Below are positions 35,654 to 43,092 of a stretch of DNA of 64,000 bases, one piece after another. A program made the position numbers and the translations under genes. Under the pieces are notes generated by a model. It was not told where the DNA came from. It ran no database searches and saw only the letters and a list, made by a program, of their open reading frames with translations. Position 1 is the first letter of the stretch. The number at the start of each line of letters is the position of its first letter. The stretch comes from an uncultured Caldilineaceae bacterium. Lineage in GTDB: Bacteria; Chloroflexota; Anaerolineae; Caldilineales; Caldilineaceae. The stretch is from NCBI GenBank assembly GCA_958295915.1, contig OY282381.1:766722-830721 (forward strand). The letters run 5' to 3'.

Positions 35654-35823
35654 TTATTGTGATTGAGATGATAACTGCCATCATCCCCATCATATGAATC
35701 CCGTGAATCACAATCGAATCATAGAGGGAGATTTACGCCAAATATGTTTGACGAAATCGACTATGATTTATATACTTATTGTGATTGAGATGATAACTGC
35801 CATCATCCCCATCATATGAATCC
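35654..35823. repeat. 48-bp direct repeat, two copies upstream of nadC
   Basis: Copies 35654-35701 and 35776-35823 are identical (starting TTATTGTGATTGAGATGATA). Each is followed by a related GAATCA-x-A-TCGAATC tail. They are 122 bp apart and fill most of the gap between the FAD dehydrogenase and nadC. Related sequence occurs inside nadA (about 37396-37445) and near 885-930. Confidence 0.88.
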
Positions 35824-35867
35824 TACGAATCATAGTCGAATCTCGCGGCCTGAAAAGGAAGCGCGGC

Positions 35868-36770
35868 ATGGATGAATTTATAAAGCAGGCCCGGCCGATC
35901 GTGCAGCGGGCCTTGGGGGAGGACATCGGCGACGGTGATGTGACCTCCCTGGCGACGATCGCCGACGGCACAGCGGGTAAGGGACGGTTCCTGGCGAAAA
36001 CATCAGGCATCATCGCCGGGCTGGAGGTCGTCGGGCTGACCTGCCATCTGGTTACCGATCAGTCTCGGTTCTCCTCCTGCGTGGAGGAGGGCGCGTGGGT
36101 GGACGCCGGCGCCGTCGTCGCCACCGCAGCCGGCCCAATTCAGGCCCTGCTGACCGCGGAACGGGTGGCGTTGAATTTCCTGCAGCGTATGTCCGGCATC
36201 GCCACCCTCACGCGACGCTATGTGGAGGCGACGAAAGGCGCGCAAGCTGTCATCCTGGACACCCGCAAGACCGCGCCAGGATTGCGCCTTTTCGACAAAC
36301 GGGCAGTGGCGCTGGGCGGTGGTCGGAACCACCGCTTCGGCCTGTTCGATATGGCGCTCATCAAAGACAATCACATTGCGGCGGCCGGCGGCATCACCCC
36401 GGCCGTCTCGCGGGTGCGGGCCTACGATGACCGCTGTCGGCCTATCGAAGTGGAAGTCATGAATCTGACCCAATTGGAGGAAGCTCTGACCCTCAATGTA
36501 GACCGCATTCTACTCGACAATATGACGACGGAACAGATAGCCGAGGCTGTGCGCATCAGCGCCGGGCGCACACCCCTGGAAGCCTCAGGCGGCGTAAATC
36601 TGGAAAGCGTGGCTGCCATTGCCGCGACAGGCGTCGATTACATCTCCGTTGGCGCGCTCACCCATTCCGCCCCGGCCCTGGACATCAGTTTCGATCTGAT
36701 TGACGATAGAGATGATTGGGCTGCAGTGGGCGCTCACAAGAGGCGCCTCTATACAAGGAACCACCAATGA
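35868..36770 (+). CDS. nadC: Nicotinate-nucleotide diphosphorylase (carboxylating), quinolinate phosphoribosyltransferase
   Basis: A 300-aa enzyme making nicotinate mononucleotide from quinolinate and PRPP. EDIGDGDVTS (about 19-28), ERVALNFLQRMSGIATLT (about 98), DTRKTAPGLR (about 133), GGGRNHRFGLFDMALIKDNH (about 150) and the EVEVMNL/LDNM/EASGGVNL/ISVGALTHS C-terminal motifs are all present. About 20 extra residues follow the usual end; the last ones come from sequence resembling the GCTCxCAAGAGGCGC repeat. It overlaps nadA by ATGA. Confidence 0.96.
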   Translation: MDEFIKQARPIVQRALGEDIGDGDVTSLATIADGTAGKGRFLAKTSGIIAGLEVVGLTCHLVTDQSRFSSCVEEGAWVDAGAVVATAAGPIQALLTAERVALNFLQRMSGIATLTRRYVEATKGAQAVILDTRKTAPGLRLFDKRAVALGGGRNHRFGLFDMALIKDNHIAAAGGITPAVSRVRAYDDRCRPIEVEVMNLTQLEEALTLNVDRILLDNMTTEQIAEAVRISAGRTPLEASGGVNLESVAAIAATGVDYISVGALTHSAPALDISFDLIDDRDDWAAVGAHKRRLYTRNHQ

Positions 36771-37900
36771 CAACGGCAACACGGACAATACCCTTGGCAG
36801 AACTCACCGATGCCAGGCTGATGTACGAGGCTCTCGCGCGTAAGCTCCACGATGTGGCGCTGGATGTAGAGCTGCGCCTCAAAGCCGAACTGGCCGCGCA
36901 GATCAACCGCTTGAAAAAGGAGCGCAACGCGGTCATCCTCGGCCACAACTATATGGAAGCGGCCCTCTTCCATTCGATCCCGGATTACGTCGGCGATTCT
37001 CTCTATCTCAGCCGCATGGCCGCGCAGACCGATAAGGATGTGATCGTCTTCTGTGGCGTGGAATTTATGGCGGAGACGGCCAAAATTCTCAACCCGGAGA
37101 AGATCGTCCTGCTACCGGCCGAGAAGGCCGGCTGTTCCCTGGCCGCCAGCATCACCGCGGAGGACGTGCGCCGGTTGAAAGAACAGTTCCCAGGCGTGCC
37201 GGTGGTGACATACGTGAACACATACGCCGATGTGAAAGCGGAGACAGACATCTGCTGCACGAGCGGCAACGCGGTAGCGGTGGTCAACTCTCTGGACTCG
37301 GAACGGGTCATCTTCCTCCCCGATGAATACCTGGCCAAGAATGTGGCCCAGGAGACCGGCAAGACGATCATCATTCCATCAGGCGCTGACTATAATGTAT
37401 ATGATTCAGACGAATCCTCTGAATCACAGTTCGATTCTGATACCAAATCAGGCGTGGCGACTACGGAAACAGAGCCCTTCGACATCATCGGCTGGCATGG
37501 CCGTTGCGAAGTTCACGACAAATTCAGCGTGCAAGACATCCAGACCGTGCGTACCCAATACCCGGATGTCGCGATCGTCTCCCACCCCGAATGCAGCCCG
37601 GAGGTGGTGGCGGCATCTGATTTCACCGGTAGCACGGCGGCGATGATTCGCTACGTGGAGCAGACCGACGCGCCACGCTATCTGCTGCTGACCGAATGTT
37701 CTATGGGCGATAACATCATCGGCGCCAACCCGGACAAAGAGATGCTGCGGCTCTGCTCCGTTCGCTGCCCGCATATGAACCAGATTACCATGGAAGACAC
37801 CCTGGCCGCGCTGGAAAAGATGCAGTACGAAATCAGCGTTCCCGAAGAGATTCTGGCAAGAGCGGCGCGTGCTGTCCAGCGAATGGTTGAGATCGGATAG
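36767..37900 (+). CDS. nadA: Quinolinate synthase, with a repeat-derived internal insertion
   Basis: A 377-aa 4Fe-4S enzyme joining iminoaspartate and dihydroxyacetone phosphate. VILGHNYMEAALFHSIPDYV (about 50) and the cluster cysteines in FCGVEFMAETAKIL, CCTSGNAVAVV and TECSMGDNIIG are all visible. Between TIIIP and GWHGRCEVHDKF (about 205-245) lie some 35 unusual acidic/Ser residues (NVYDSDESSESQFDSDTKSG) absent from typical NadA. The DNA there resembles the intergenic repeat near 35700-35840. ATG at 36767 overlaps the nadC stop. No nadB is in the window. Confidence 0.95.
   Translation: MTTATRTIPLAELTDARLMYEALARKLHDVALDVELRLKAELAAQINRLKKERNAVILGHNYMEAALFHSIPDYVGDSLYLSRMAAQTDKDVIVFCGVEFMAETAKILNPEKIVLLPAEKAGCSLAASITAEDVRRLKEQFPGVPVVTYVNTYADVKAETDICCTSGNAVAVVNSLDSERVIFLPDEYLAKNVAQETGKTIIIPSGADYNVYDSDESSESQFDSDTKSGVATTETEPFDIIGWHGRCEVHDKFSVQDIQTVRTQYPDVAIVSHPECSPEVVAASDFTGSTAAMIRYVEQTDAPRYLLLTECSMGDNIIGANPDKEMLRLCSVRCPHMNQITMEDTLAALEKMQYEISVPEEILARAARAVQRMVEIG
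37396..37445 (+). repeat. Dispersed repeat inserted in frame within nadA
   Basis: The stretch around TATATGATTCAGACGAATCC and GAATCACAGTTCGATTC aligns with the tail of the repeats near 35690-35725 and 35813-35840 (GAATCC-x-x-x-GAATCA-x-A-x-TCGA-x-TC). It keeps the reading frame open. Confidence 0.65.
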
Positions 37901-37912
37901 AAGCGCTGAAAG

Positions 37913-37949
37913 GCAAGTGGCCAGTACACTGCGGTTACTGACCACTTGC
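37913..37949. terminator. Hairpin between convergent nadA and cobA
   Basis: Arms GCAAGTGGCCAGTA (37913 on) and TTACTGACCACTTGC (to 37949) pair with one mismatch across a short loop. It lies 12 bp after the nadA stop and reaches into the last codons of cobA. A bidirectional transcription stop is plausible, though no long T tract follows. It shares the TGACCACT motif of the dispersed repeats. Confidence 0.45.
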
Positions 37950-38723
37950 AGTTATCGGGATAAAGCCGGCGGCCGCGTCGTCTGGAGTGAACCAGTCGAG
38001 CTGATCGTGGAGAGAGACCACCTCGCCGAAGACGAGCACTGCCGGCGCATGCACGTCTGCCTGGGCCATCGCCTGGGGCAGGCCAGCCACTGTGGAGCGA
38101 GCCACGCGCTGCTGGTCGGTGGCGGCATGGCCAATGGCGGCGGCGGGCGAGTCTGGATGGCGGCCGTGCGCGATCAGTGCAGCGCAGATCTTCTCCACGG
38201 CGCGCACGCCCATCATTACCACAAGCGTTGGCACTTGGGCCATTACCGACCAGTCGACCATAAACTCGGCTGTGGTCGGATCTTCGTGGCCGGCGACGAC
38301 GGCAAATCCGCTGGAAAGGCCCCGATGGGTGACAGGGATGCCGGCAAAGGCCGGCGCGGCGATGGCTGCGCTCACACCGGGCACAACTTCAAACGGCAGC
38401 CCGGCCGCGGCCAGGGCCAGGCTCTCTTCCCCGCCTCGGCCAAAGACGAAGACATCGCCCCCCTTCAGGCGCACCACATGACGGCCGGCCCGCACTCGAC
38501 TGATGAGCAATGCGTTGATCTCCGCCTGGGGCATGATGTGGCGTTGGGTCTGTTTGCCGGCAAAGATGCGCTCCGCCTGGGGACGAATTTCGCGCAGAAG
38601 CTCCTGGGCGATGAGCCGGTCATAGATCACGACATCCGCGGCCCGCAGCAGCGTCAACCCCCGCACGCTGATCAGGTCCGCCCGACCTGGCCCGGCCCCC
38701 ACCAGATATGCTTTGCCGGTCAC
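37935..38723 (-). CDS. cobA: Uroporphyrinogen-III C-methyltransferase
   Basis: A 262-aa SAM enzyme that methylates uroporphyrinogen III to precorrin-2 for siroheme or cobalamin. KAYLVGAGPGRADLISVRG (about 4-22), VVIYDRL, GKQTQRH, VRLKGGDVFVFGRGGEE and VPGVSAAIAAPAFAGIPVTHR are diagnostic. The GTG start at 38723 is preferred: AGGAGG lies just upstream and the known motif begins right after it. The last residues are formed by the hairpin sequence. The siroheme dehydrogenase gene lies directly upstream. Confidence 0.95.
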   Translation of the reverse strand: MTGKAYLVGAGPGRADLISVRGLTLLRAADVVIYDRLIAQELLREIRPQAERIFAGKQTQRHIMPQAEINALLISRVRAGRHVVRLKGGDVFVFGRGGEESLALAAAGLPFEVVPGVSAAIAAPAFAGIPVTHRGLSSGFAVVAGHEDPTTAEFMVDWSVMAQVPTLVVMMGVRAVEKICAALIAHGRHPDSPAAAIGHAATDQQRVARSTVAGLPQAMAQADVHAPAVLVFGEVVSLHDQLDWFTPDDAAAGFIPITASGQ

Positions 38724-38725
38724 AG

Positions 38726-39181
38726 TTAACCCTCCTGGGCCAAAAACGCCGCAATCCGGTCCCGCGTTGCCGTGGCCTGTCGGGGCCGGCCAGCCACCGT
38801 GCTGACGGCGACGATCACCCCGTCCTGTCGGGTGACGGCGGGCGCGTGGAAGACGCCCTCTGCGGGCGCGTCGGCCACATTCACCAGCAGCCCCTGGCGA
38901 TGGGCGGCGGCGGCGATATCCTGATTGACGGCCCGCGCATTGGTAGCGGCAAACACCAGCCCGGCGCCGTTCAGATCCCCGTCCTGATACGGCCGTTGTA
39001 GCCACTCGATCGCGCGCAGGCCGGCCCAGGCTATCAACTGTTCTGTCGCGGTCGGGCTGATGAGGCGCACAGGCGCATCCGCGGCCAGCAGGCCCCGCAC
39101 CTTGCGCTCGCCGACAACGCCACCGCCGACAACCACCGCAACCCGATCATGTAAGCTCGTGATGGTTAGGGGATATCGCAT
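38726..39181 (-). CDS. Precorrin-2 dehydrogenase/sirohydrochlorin ferrochelatase-like (CysG N-terminal/Met8 type)
   Basis: 151 aa. RVAVVVGGGVVGERKVRGLL (about residue 13) is the NAD site, LVFAATNARAVNQDIA and VNVADAPAEGVFHAPAV follow, and GVIVAVSTVAGRPRQAT holds the SxxG-P region. It oxidises precorrin-2 and may insert iron to give siroheme. It is shorter than most homologues (about 200 aa), ending shortly after the catalytic core. Its stop is only 2 bp from the cobA GTG, so the pair is an operon. Confidence 0.9.
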   Translation of the reverse strand: MRYPLTITSLHDRVAVVVGGGVVGERKVRGLLAADAPVRLISPTATEQLIAWAGLRAIEWLQRPYQDGDLNGAGLVFAATNARAVNQDIAAAAHRQGLLVNVADAPAEGVFHAPAVTRQDGVIVAVSTVAGRPRQATATRDRIAAFLAQEG

Positions 39182-39288
39182 GCGCTTCCGCTCCTGCTCT
39201 GAAATAGCCTCTTACTGCTCAGGCATTGCTTACGCCGTCTCTCCGCAGCCGGTTCCGTTCCTTGCTTCTCAGCGTTGGTTCGCAGTGT

Positions 39289-40800
39289 TCAGCCTCGATT
39301 CACAGTCTGGTTTATCGTGCCCATAATTGCATCGACTACTCGCATCGCTTGCGCATTTTCGCGCACGTCGTGGACCCGCACGATCTGCGCGCCCCGTTCC
39401 ACAGCCAGCGTATTGGCGGCAATCGTGCCCGCCAGCCGCTCTTCCACCGGCGCGCCGCCGGCCATTTTTCCCAGAAACCCCTTGCGCGAAGAGCCGAACA
39501 ACAGTGGATAGCCCAGCCGTTGCACTTCATCCAGACGGGCGATGAGCGTTGCATGCTGGGATGTTTTCTTGCCGAAGCCGATGCCCGGATCGATGATGCG
39601 ATGCCAGCGGGGCACGCCGGTTCGCCGGGCCAGTTCCAGCGACTCGGCCAGTTCCCGGCAGACATCCGTCACCACGTCTTTGTAGTCGTACACCCGCGCC
39701 CGATCTGACGGGGAGAGATCTCTCGCTACCGATCTGGCTGGGCCACCACCATCTGAGACATGAGCGCAATCATATGAATCAGTGGTCAGATGTTGGCCTG
39801 ACGGGAATGCCGAATCAGGGTGGCGGGCGGGACGCCCGCGTTCCCAGGCTGCCGCGCGGTTATGCATCACCACCAGAGGAACCCGGCGTCGGGCGGCAAG
39901 CGCGCCCATCCCTGCCCCAGGTTTGTCTTGCAAGCTGGAGATCCGTAGCCCCGATACGTCGTTCAGCCAGGAGGCGCCGGCGTCCAACGCCACCTCCGCT
40001 ACTTCGACGCGAAACGTGTCAATCGACAGGGGCGCATCGACGCCGGCCGCCGCGAGCGCCCTGATGACCGGCGCCACCCGGCGGATCTCTTCCTCGATTG
40101 GCACATCCGCGTGGCCGGGCCGGGTGGAATAGCCGCCTATATCCAGCACATCCGCGCCGTCGGCGACGAACCGCTGCGCACGGGCAAGGGCCGATGCCAC
40201 AGGGTCGGGCGCGTTGGCAAGCCCATCGCCGGAAAACGAGTCAGGCGTACTATTCAGAATGCCCATCACATAGGTACGCTGCCCCCAATGCCACAGCCGC
40301 TCGCCGATAGGCAACACCCGGGGCGGGAGCGGTTTGTTCAGCTGTTGCCACAGCGCCCGCACGGTCAGATTCAAGCGAGGGTGATGCAGATCCGGGTCCA
40401 GGTCCAGCAGCGGGGCCAACACGAAGTCCCGTTCTGAAATGCACGGGTGAGGAATCGTCAGATCCGGAGTATCGACGATAGCGTCGTCATAGAAGAGAAT
40501 GTCCAGGTCGATATTGCGGGGCCCGTAGCGGATTGTTTTCATCCGCCCCAGGGCGACTTCCGTCTGCTTGAGCGCTCGCAGCAGTTCCGCCGGCGTAAGG
40601 GCTGTGGTCGCTTTGCAGACAGCGTTCAGAAACAGCGGCTGATCGGTCATCAACATAGGAATCGTCTCGTAGAGATGGGACGTTTCCTCAACCGCCATAA
40701 ACGGGGCCATGGCATCCAATGCATCGTGCAAGTAGCCGGCCCGATTGCCAATGTTGCTGCCTAGTCCGATGTATACCCTGTGGGTCACAGATTCCCTCAC
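39289..40800 (-). CDS. folKP: Bifunctional HPPK-DHPS (FolK-FolP fusion) with an inserted segment
   Basis: 503 aa for two successive folate steps. Residues ~1-160 are HPPK: YIGLGSNIGNR and KTIRYGPRNIDLDILFYDD. From ~175 the DHPS domain runs: MGILNSTPDSFSGDG, ADVLDIGGYSTRPG, SIDTFRVEVAEVALDAGASW, VVMHNR, then IIDPGIGFGKKTSQH and LFGSSRKGFLG. Between VVMHNR and YKDVVTDV (about 320-375) lie ~55 extra residues encoded by dispersed repeats, near the pterin-binding pocket loop. HPPK-DHPS fusions are better known from fungi and plants than bacteria. Confidence 0.94.
   Translation of the reverse strand: MRESVTHRVYIGLGSNIGNRAGYLHDALDAMAPFMAVEETSHLYETIPMLMTDQPLFLNAVCKATTALTPAELLRALKQTEVALGRMKTIRYGPRNIDLDILFYDDAIVDTPDLTIPHPCISERDFVLAPLLDLDPDLHHPRLNLTVRALWQQLNKPLPPRVLPIGERLWHWGQRTYVMGILNSTPDSFSGDGLANAPDPVASALARAQRFVADGADVLDIGGYSTRPGHADVPIEEEIRRVAPVIRALAAAGVDAPLSIDTFRVEVAEVALDAGASWLNDVSGLRISSLQDKPGAGMGALAARRRVPLVVMHNRAAAWERGRPARHPDSAFPSGQHLTTDSYDCAHVSDGGGPARSVARDLSPSDRARVYDYKDVVTDVCRELAESLELARRTGVPRWHRIIDPGIGFGKKTSQHATLIARLDEVQRLGYPLLFGSSRKGFLGKMAGGAPVEERLAGTIAANTLAVERGAQIVRVHDVRENAQAMRVVDAIMGTINQTVNRG
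39690..39855 (-). repeat. Dispersed repeats inserted in frame within folP
   Basis: It contains ATATGAATCAGTGGTCAG (39774 on) and GCGGGCGGGACGCCCGCG followed by TTCCCAG (39823-39847). Both recur between genes in this window (5093-5140, 62298-62320, 3243-3270). The edges are estimated from where DHPS similarity stops. Confidence 0.75.
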
Positions 40801-41072
40801 CCGTTCCTGCGCAATCTGCGTCGTCGATTGAATTCCAAATTACGAATTGAACAATTTCTAATTGTCCAGGCGACGTCTGCGTAGGCATCCCAATTATCAT
40901 CTACACCAAACACTTTGTAAAGCAACCACACCCCTATTGGTTCGAGTGCTGCACTGACTCGTATGCGTGCCGCCATGTTTTCTGCAGATGCTTTTTGTCT
41001 CCAGTTTGGGTATACTTAAGCGCGGCTCTACGCTTATCCTTGGCATCGACGATAACAGGGAGAGATGACGAC

Positions 41073-41894
41073 ATGGACGAACTCAGTATCGACTATCCAC
41101 TGACCGATGAGCAGATCGCCCGCTATCGCCGGGACGGCTATGTGAAGCTGAGGAATGTTCTCTCGCCGGCGGTGTTGCGCGAGTACGGCGCGGAGTGCAC
41201 GCGGCTGGCGCATAGGTTGAACCGGCAGACCCTGTCTTTAGAGGAGCGGAACACATACGGCAAAGCGTTTCTGCAGATACCGAATCTGTGGGAGCGCAGT
41301 GAAAAGGTGAAGGAGTTCGTCCTCTGCCGCCGTCTGGGAAAGATCGCCTCTGAGCTGATGGGGGTGGACGGAGTGCGTATGTATCACGACCAAGCCCTGT
41401 ATAAAGAGCCTGGCGGGGGCTTTACGCCCTGGCATGTGGATCAGTTCTACTGGCCCCTGTCCAATGACAATACCGTCACCGCCTGGATTCCCCTGCAGCC
41501 GGTATCGGAGGAGATGGGCCCGCTCTCGTTCTGCATCGGCAGCCACAAGCTGCTGAACAACCGGGATCTCGCCATCAGCGATGAAAGTGAAGGGAAGATT
41601 GGTCGCTCGCTGCATGACTATCCGAAATGTATCTCACCTTATGAACTGGGCGAAGTCAGCTTTCACTCCGGCTGGACGTTCCACCGGGCCGGGCCGAACC
41701 GAAGCGACCGCATGCGGGCAGTGATGACGATCATCTATATGGAAGACGGTATGCGGGTGGCCCCGCCTAGGAACAGCAATCAGCAGAGGGACTGGGAACG
41801 CTGGCTGCCTGGCGCGCAGTTGGGTGAACCGATCGACACGCCGCTGAATCCTGTGATCTATCACCGCAATCGGAACAGCGCGCCAGCAGGCTAA
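41073..41894 (+). CDS. Phytanoyl-CoA dioxygenase (PhyH) family Fe(II)/2-oxoglutarate oxygenase
   Basis: A 273-aa double-stranded beta-helix oxygenase. The iron ligands are visible as WHVDQFYW (HxD, about 131-138) and the distal His in FHSGWTFHRAGPNRS (about 215-229), where RAGPNRS also supplies the oxoglutarate-binding Arg. ITAWIPLQPV-type core strands are present. PhyH proteins in sugar clusters hydroxylate diverse small molecules, and the substrate here is unknown. ATG at 41073 follows GGGAGAGATGACGAC. A weak TATACT box lies at 41011-41016. The Zn dehydrogenase gene follows after 56 bp. Confidence 0.88.
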   Translation: MDELSIDYPLTDEQIARYRRDGYVKLRNVLSPAVLREYGAECTRLAHRLNRQTLSLEERNTYGKAFLQIPNLWERSEKVKEFVLCRRLGKIASELMGVDGVRMYHDQALYKEPGGGFTPWHVDQFYWPLSNDNTVTAWIPLQPVSEEMGPLSFCIGSHKLLNNRDLAISDESEGKIGRSLHDYPKCISPYELGEVSFHSGWTFHRAGPNRSDRMRAVMTIIYMEDGMRVAPPRNSNQQRDWERWLPGAQLGEPIDTPLNPVIYHRNRNSAPAG

Positions 41895-41950
41895 GTCGCT
41901 AATTACATACATCAGCGCTCCGGTCATTGAAACCAGGGAACCAAATCATT

Positions 41951-42976
41951 ATGGAAGGTGTAGCCAAATTGCGTCCGGGCGCGCGTCAGGTGGGGCTGCT
42001 GAACGCGCCAGAGCCAACAGCGACCCCCGGCCATGTCATTATCGAAGTGACGGCGGCCGGTTTGTGCGGCACAGATGTGCACATTTACCACGACGAATAT
42101 CCGAGCCGGCCACCGGTTATCCTCGGTCACGAGGTCGCCGGACGGATTGTGGATGTGGGCGCAGATGTCAGGCACTGCGCCACAGGTGATGCCGTTACCA
42201 GCGAACCCTACTTTTTCCTCTGTGGCCTTTGCCCCTATTGCCGCGCGGGCATGCCGAATCTCTGCCAGCGGCGCAGGTCGATTGGCAGCGGAGTACATGG
42301 GGCCTTTGCCCGCTATGTGCGTGTGCCAGAGAGTTCTATCCACCGGCTGCCTGACGGCGTAGACGAGTGGGGCGGGGCTCTCACGGAACCGCTGGCATGT
42401 TGCGTTCACGCGCTGGAGAACACGCGAGTCGAGCCGGGGGATGTGGCTGTCGTCACGGGCCCGGGGCCCATCGGCCTGCTGATGATGCAAGTGGTAAAGG
42501 CTGCGGGCGCGCAGGTGGTGGTGATCGGCACAGAGACAGATGAAGAACGGTTAGCCCTGGCCAAAACGCTGGGCGCAGATCATGTCCTCGCCGTCGGCAA
42601 GGACGACCTGCAGACCTCTCTGGCTGAACGAACCGACGGACTCGGCGCGGATGTCGTCTTCGAATGTTCCGGCGCAGGCCCCGCCGCGCAGACAGCCCTC
42701 GATCTGGTGCGGCGCAAAGGACGGTATGTGCAGGTAGGCCTCTTCGGCAAGCCGGTTCTGTGGGATCTTGAACAGGTCTGCTACAAAGAGGTGGAGGTGC
42801 ATGGCAGCTTTGCCACCGTCTCCAGCTCCTGGCGCAAAGCCTTGGCTCTTCTGCGCTCCGGAATAGTACAGACCGGCCCGCTCATCAGCCACCGTATTGA
42901 GCTTGCCGCCTGGCAGCAGGCCTTCGATCTGTTCGAGCGTCGGGAAGGCGTCAAGATCGTCTTCACGCCAGCGTAG
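41951..42976 (+). CDS. Zinc-dependent medium-chain dehydrogenase (sorbitol/threonine dehydrogenase-like)
   Basis: 341 aa. The catalytic zinc ligands are Cys in GLCGTDVHIYHDEYP and GHEVAG (His/Glu). The structural zinc loop has four Cys in FLCGLCPYCRAGMPNLC. The Rossmann site is VAVVTGPGPIGLLMMQVVKAAG. It would oxidise a secondary alcohol of a sugar or polyol with NAD(P). ATG at 41951 is preferred over a TTG eight codons upstream because AGGGAA is well placed. It is likely cotranscribed with the PhyH gene. Confidence 0.92.
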   Translation: MEGVAKLRPGARQVGLLNAPEPTATPGHVIIEVTAAGLCGTDVHIYHDEYPSRPPVILGHEVAGRIVDVGADVRHCATGDAVTSEPYFFLCGLCPYCRAGMPNLCQRRRSIGSGVHGAFARYVRVPESSIHRLPDGVDEWGGALTEPLACCVHALENTRVEPGDVAVVTGPGPIGLLMMQVVKAAGAQVVVIGTETDEERLALAKTLGADHVLAVGKDDLQTSLAERTDGLGADVVFECSGAGPAAQTALDLVRRKGRYVQVGLFGKPVLWDLEQVCYKEVEVHGSFATVSSSWRKALALLRSGIVQTGPLISHRIELAAWQQAFDLFERREGVKIVFTPA

Positions 42977-43056
42977 GGGCACTGCGGCTGCCCAGCGCAG
43001 GCGCAAGACGCCGACCCTACTGGCGGGAATGCCGAAATCGGCTATAGCTACGCTTG

Positions 43057-43085
43057 TTCGCACTCGCGCGTATTCGTGCTATAAT
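43057..43085 (+). promoter_or_regulatory. Extended -10 promoter giving a probable leaderless transcript
   Basis: TTCGCA (43057-43062), a 17-bp spacer, and TGCTATAAT, an extended -10 with a perfect TATAAT at 43080-43085. Transcription would start within a base or two of the ATG at 43093, leaving no room for a ribosome-binding site. Confidence 0.6.
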
Positions 43086-43092
43086 TGTGGGC

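Noticed and set aside
35654..35823. Possible CRISPR because of repeated units
   Set aside because: Only two copies with one spacer-like gap, no cas genes, and related sequence occurs scattered elsewhere including in nadA.
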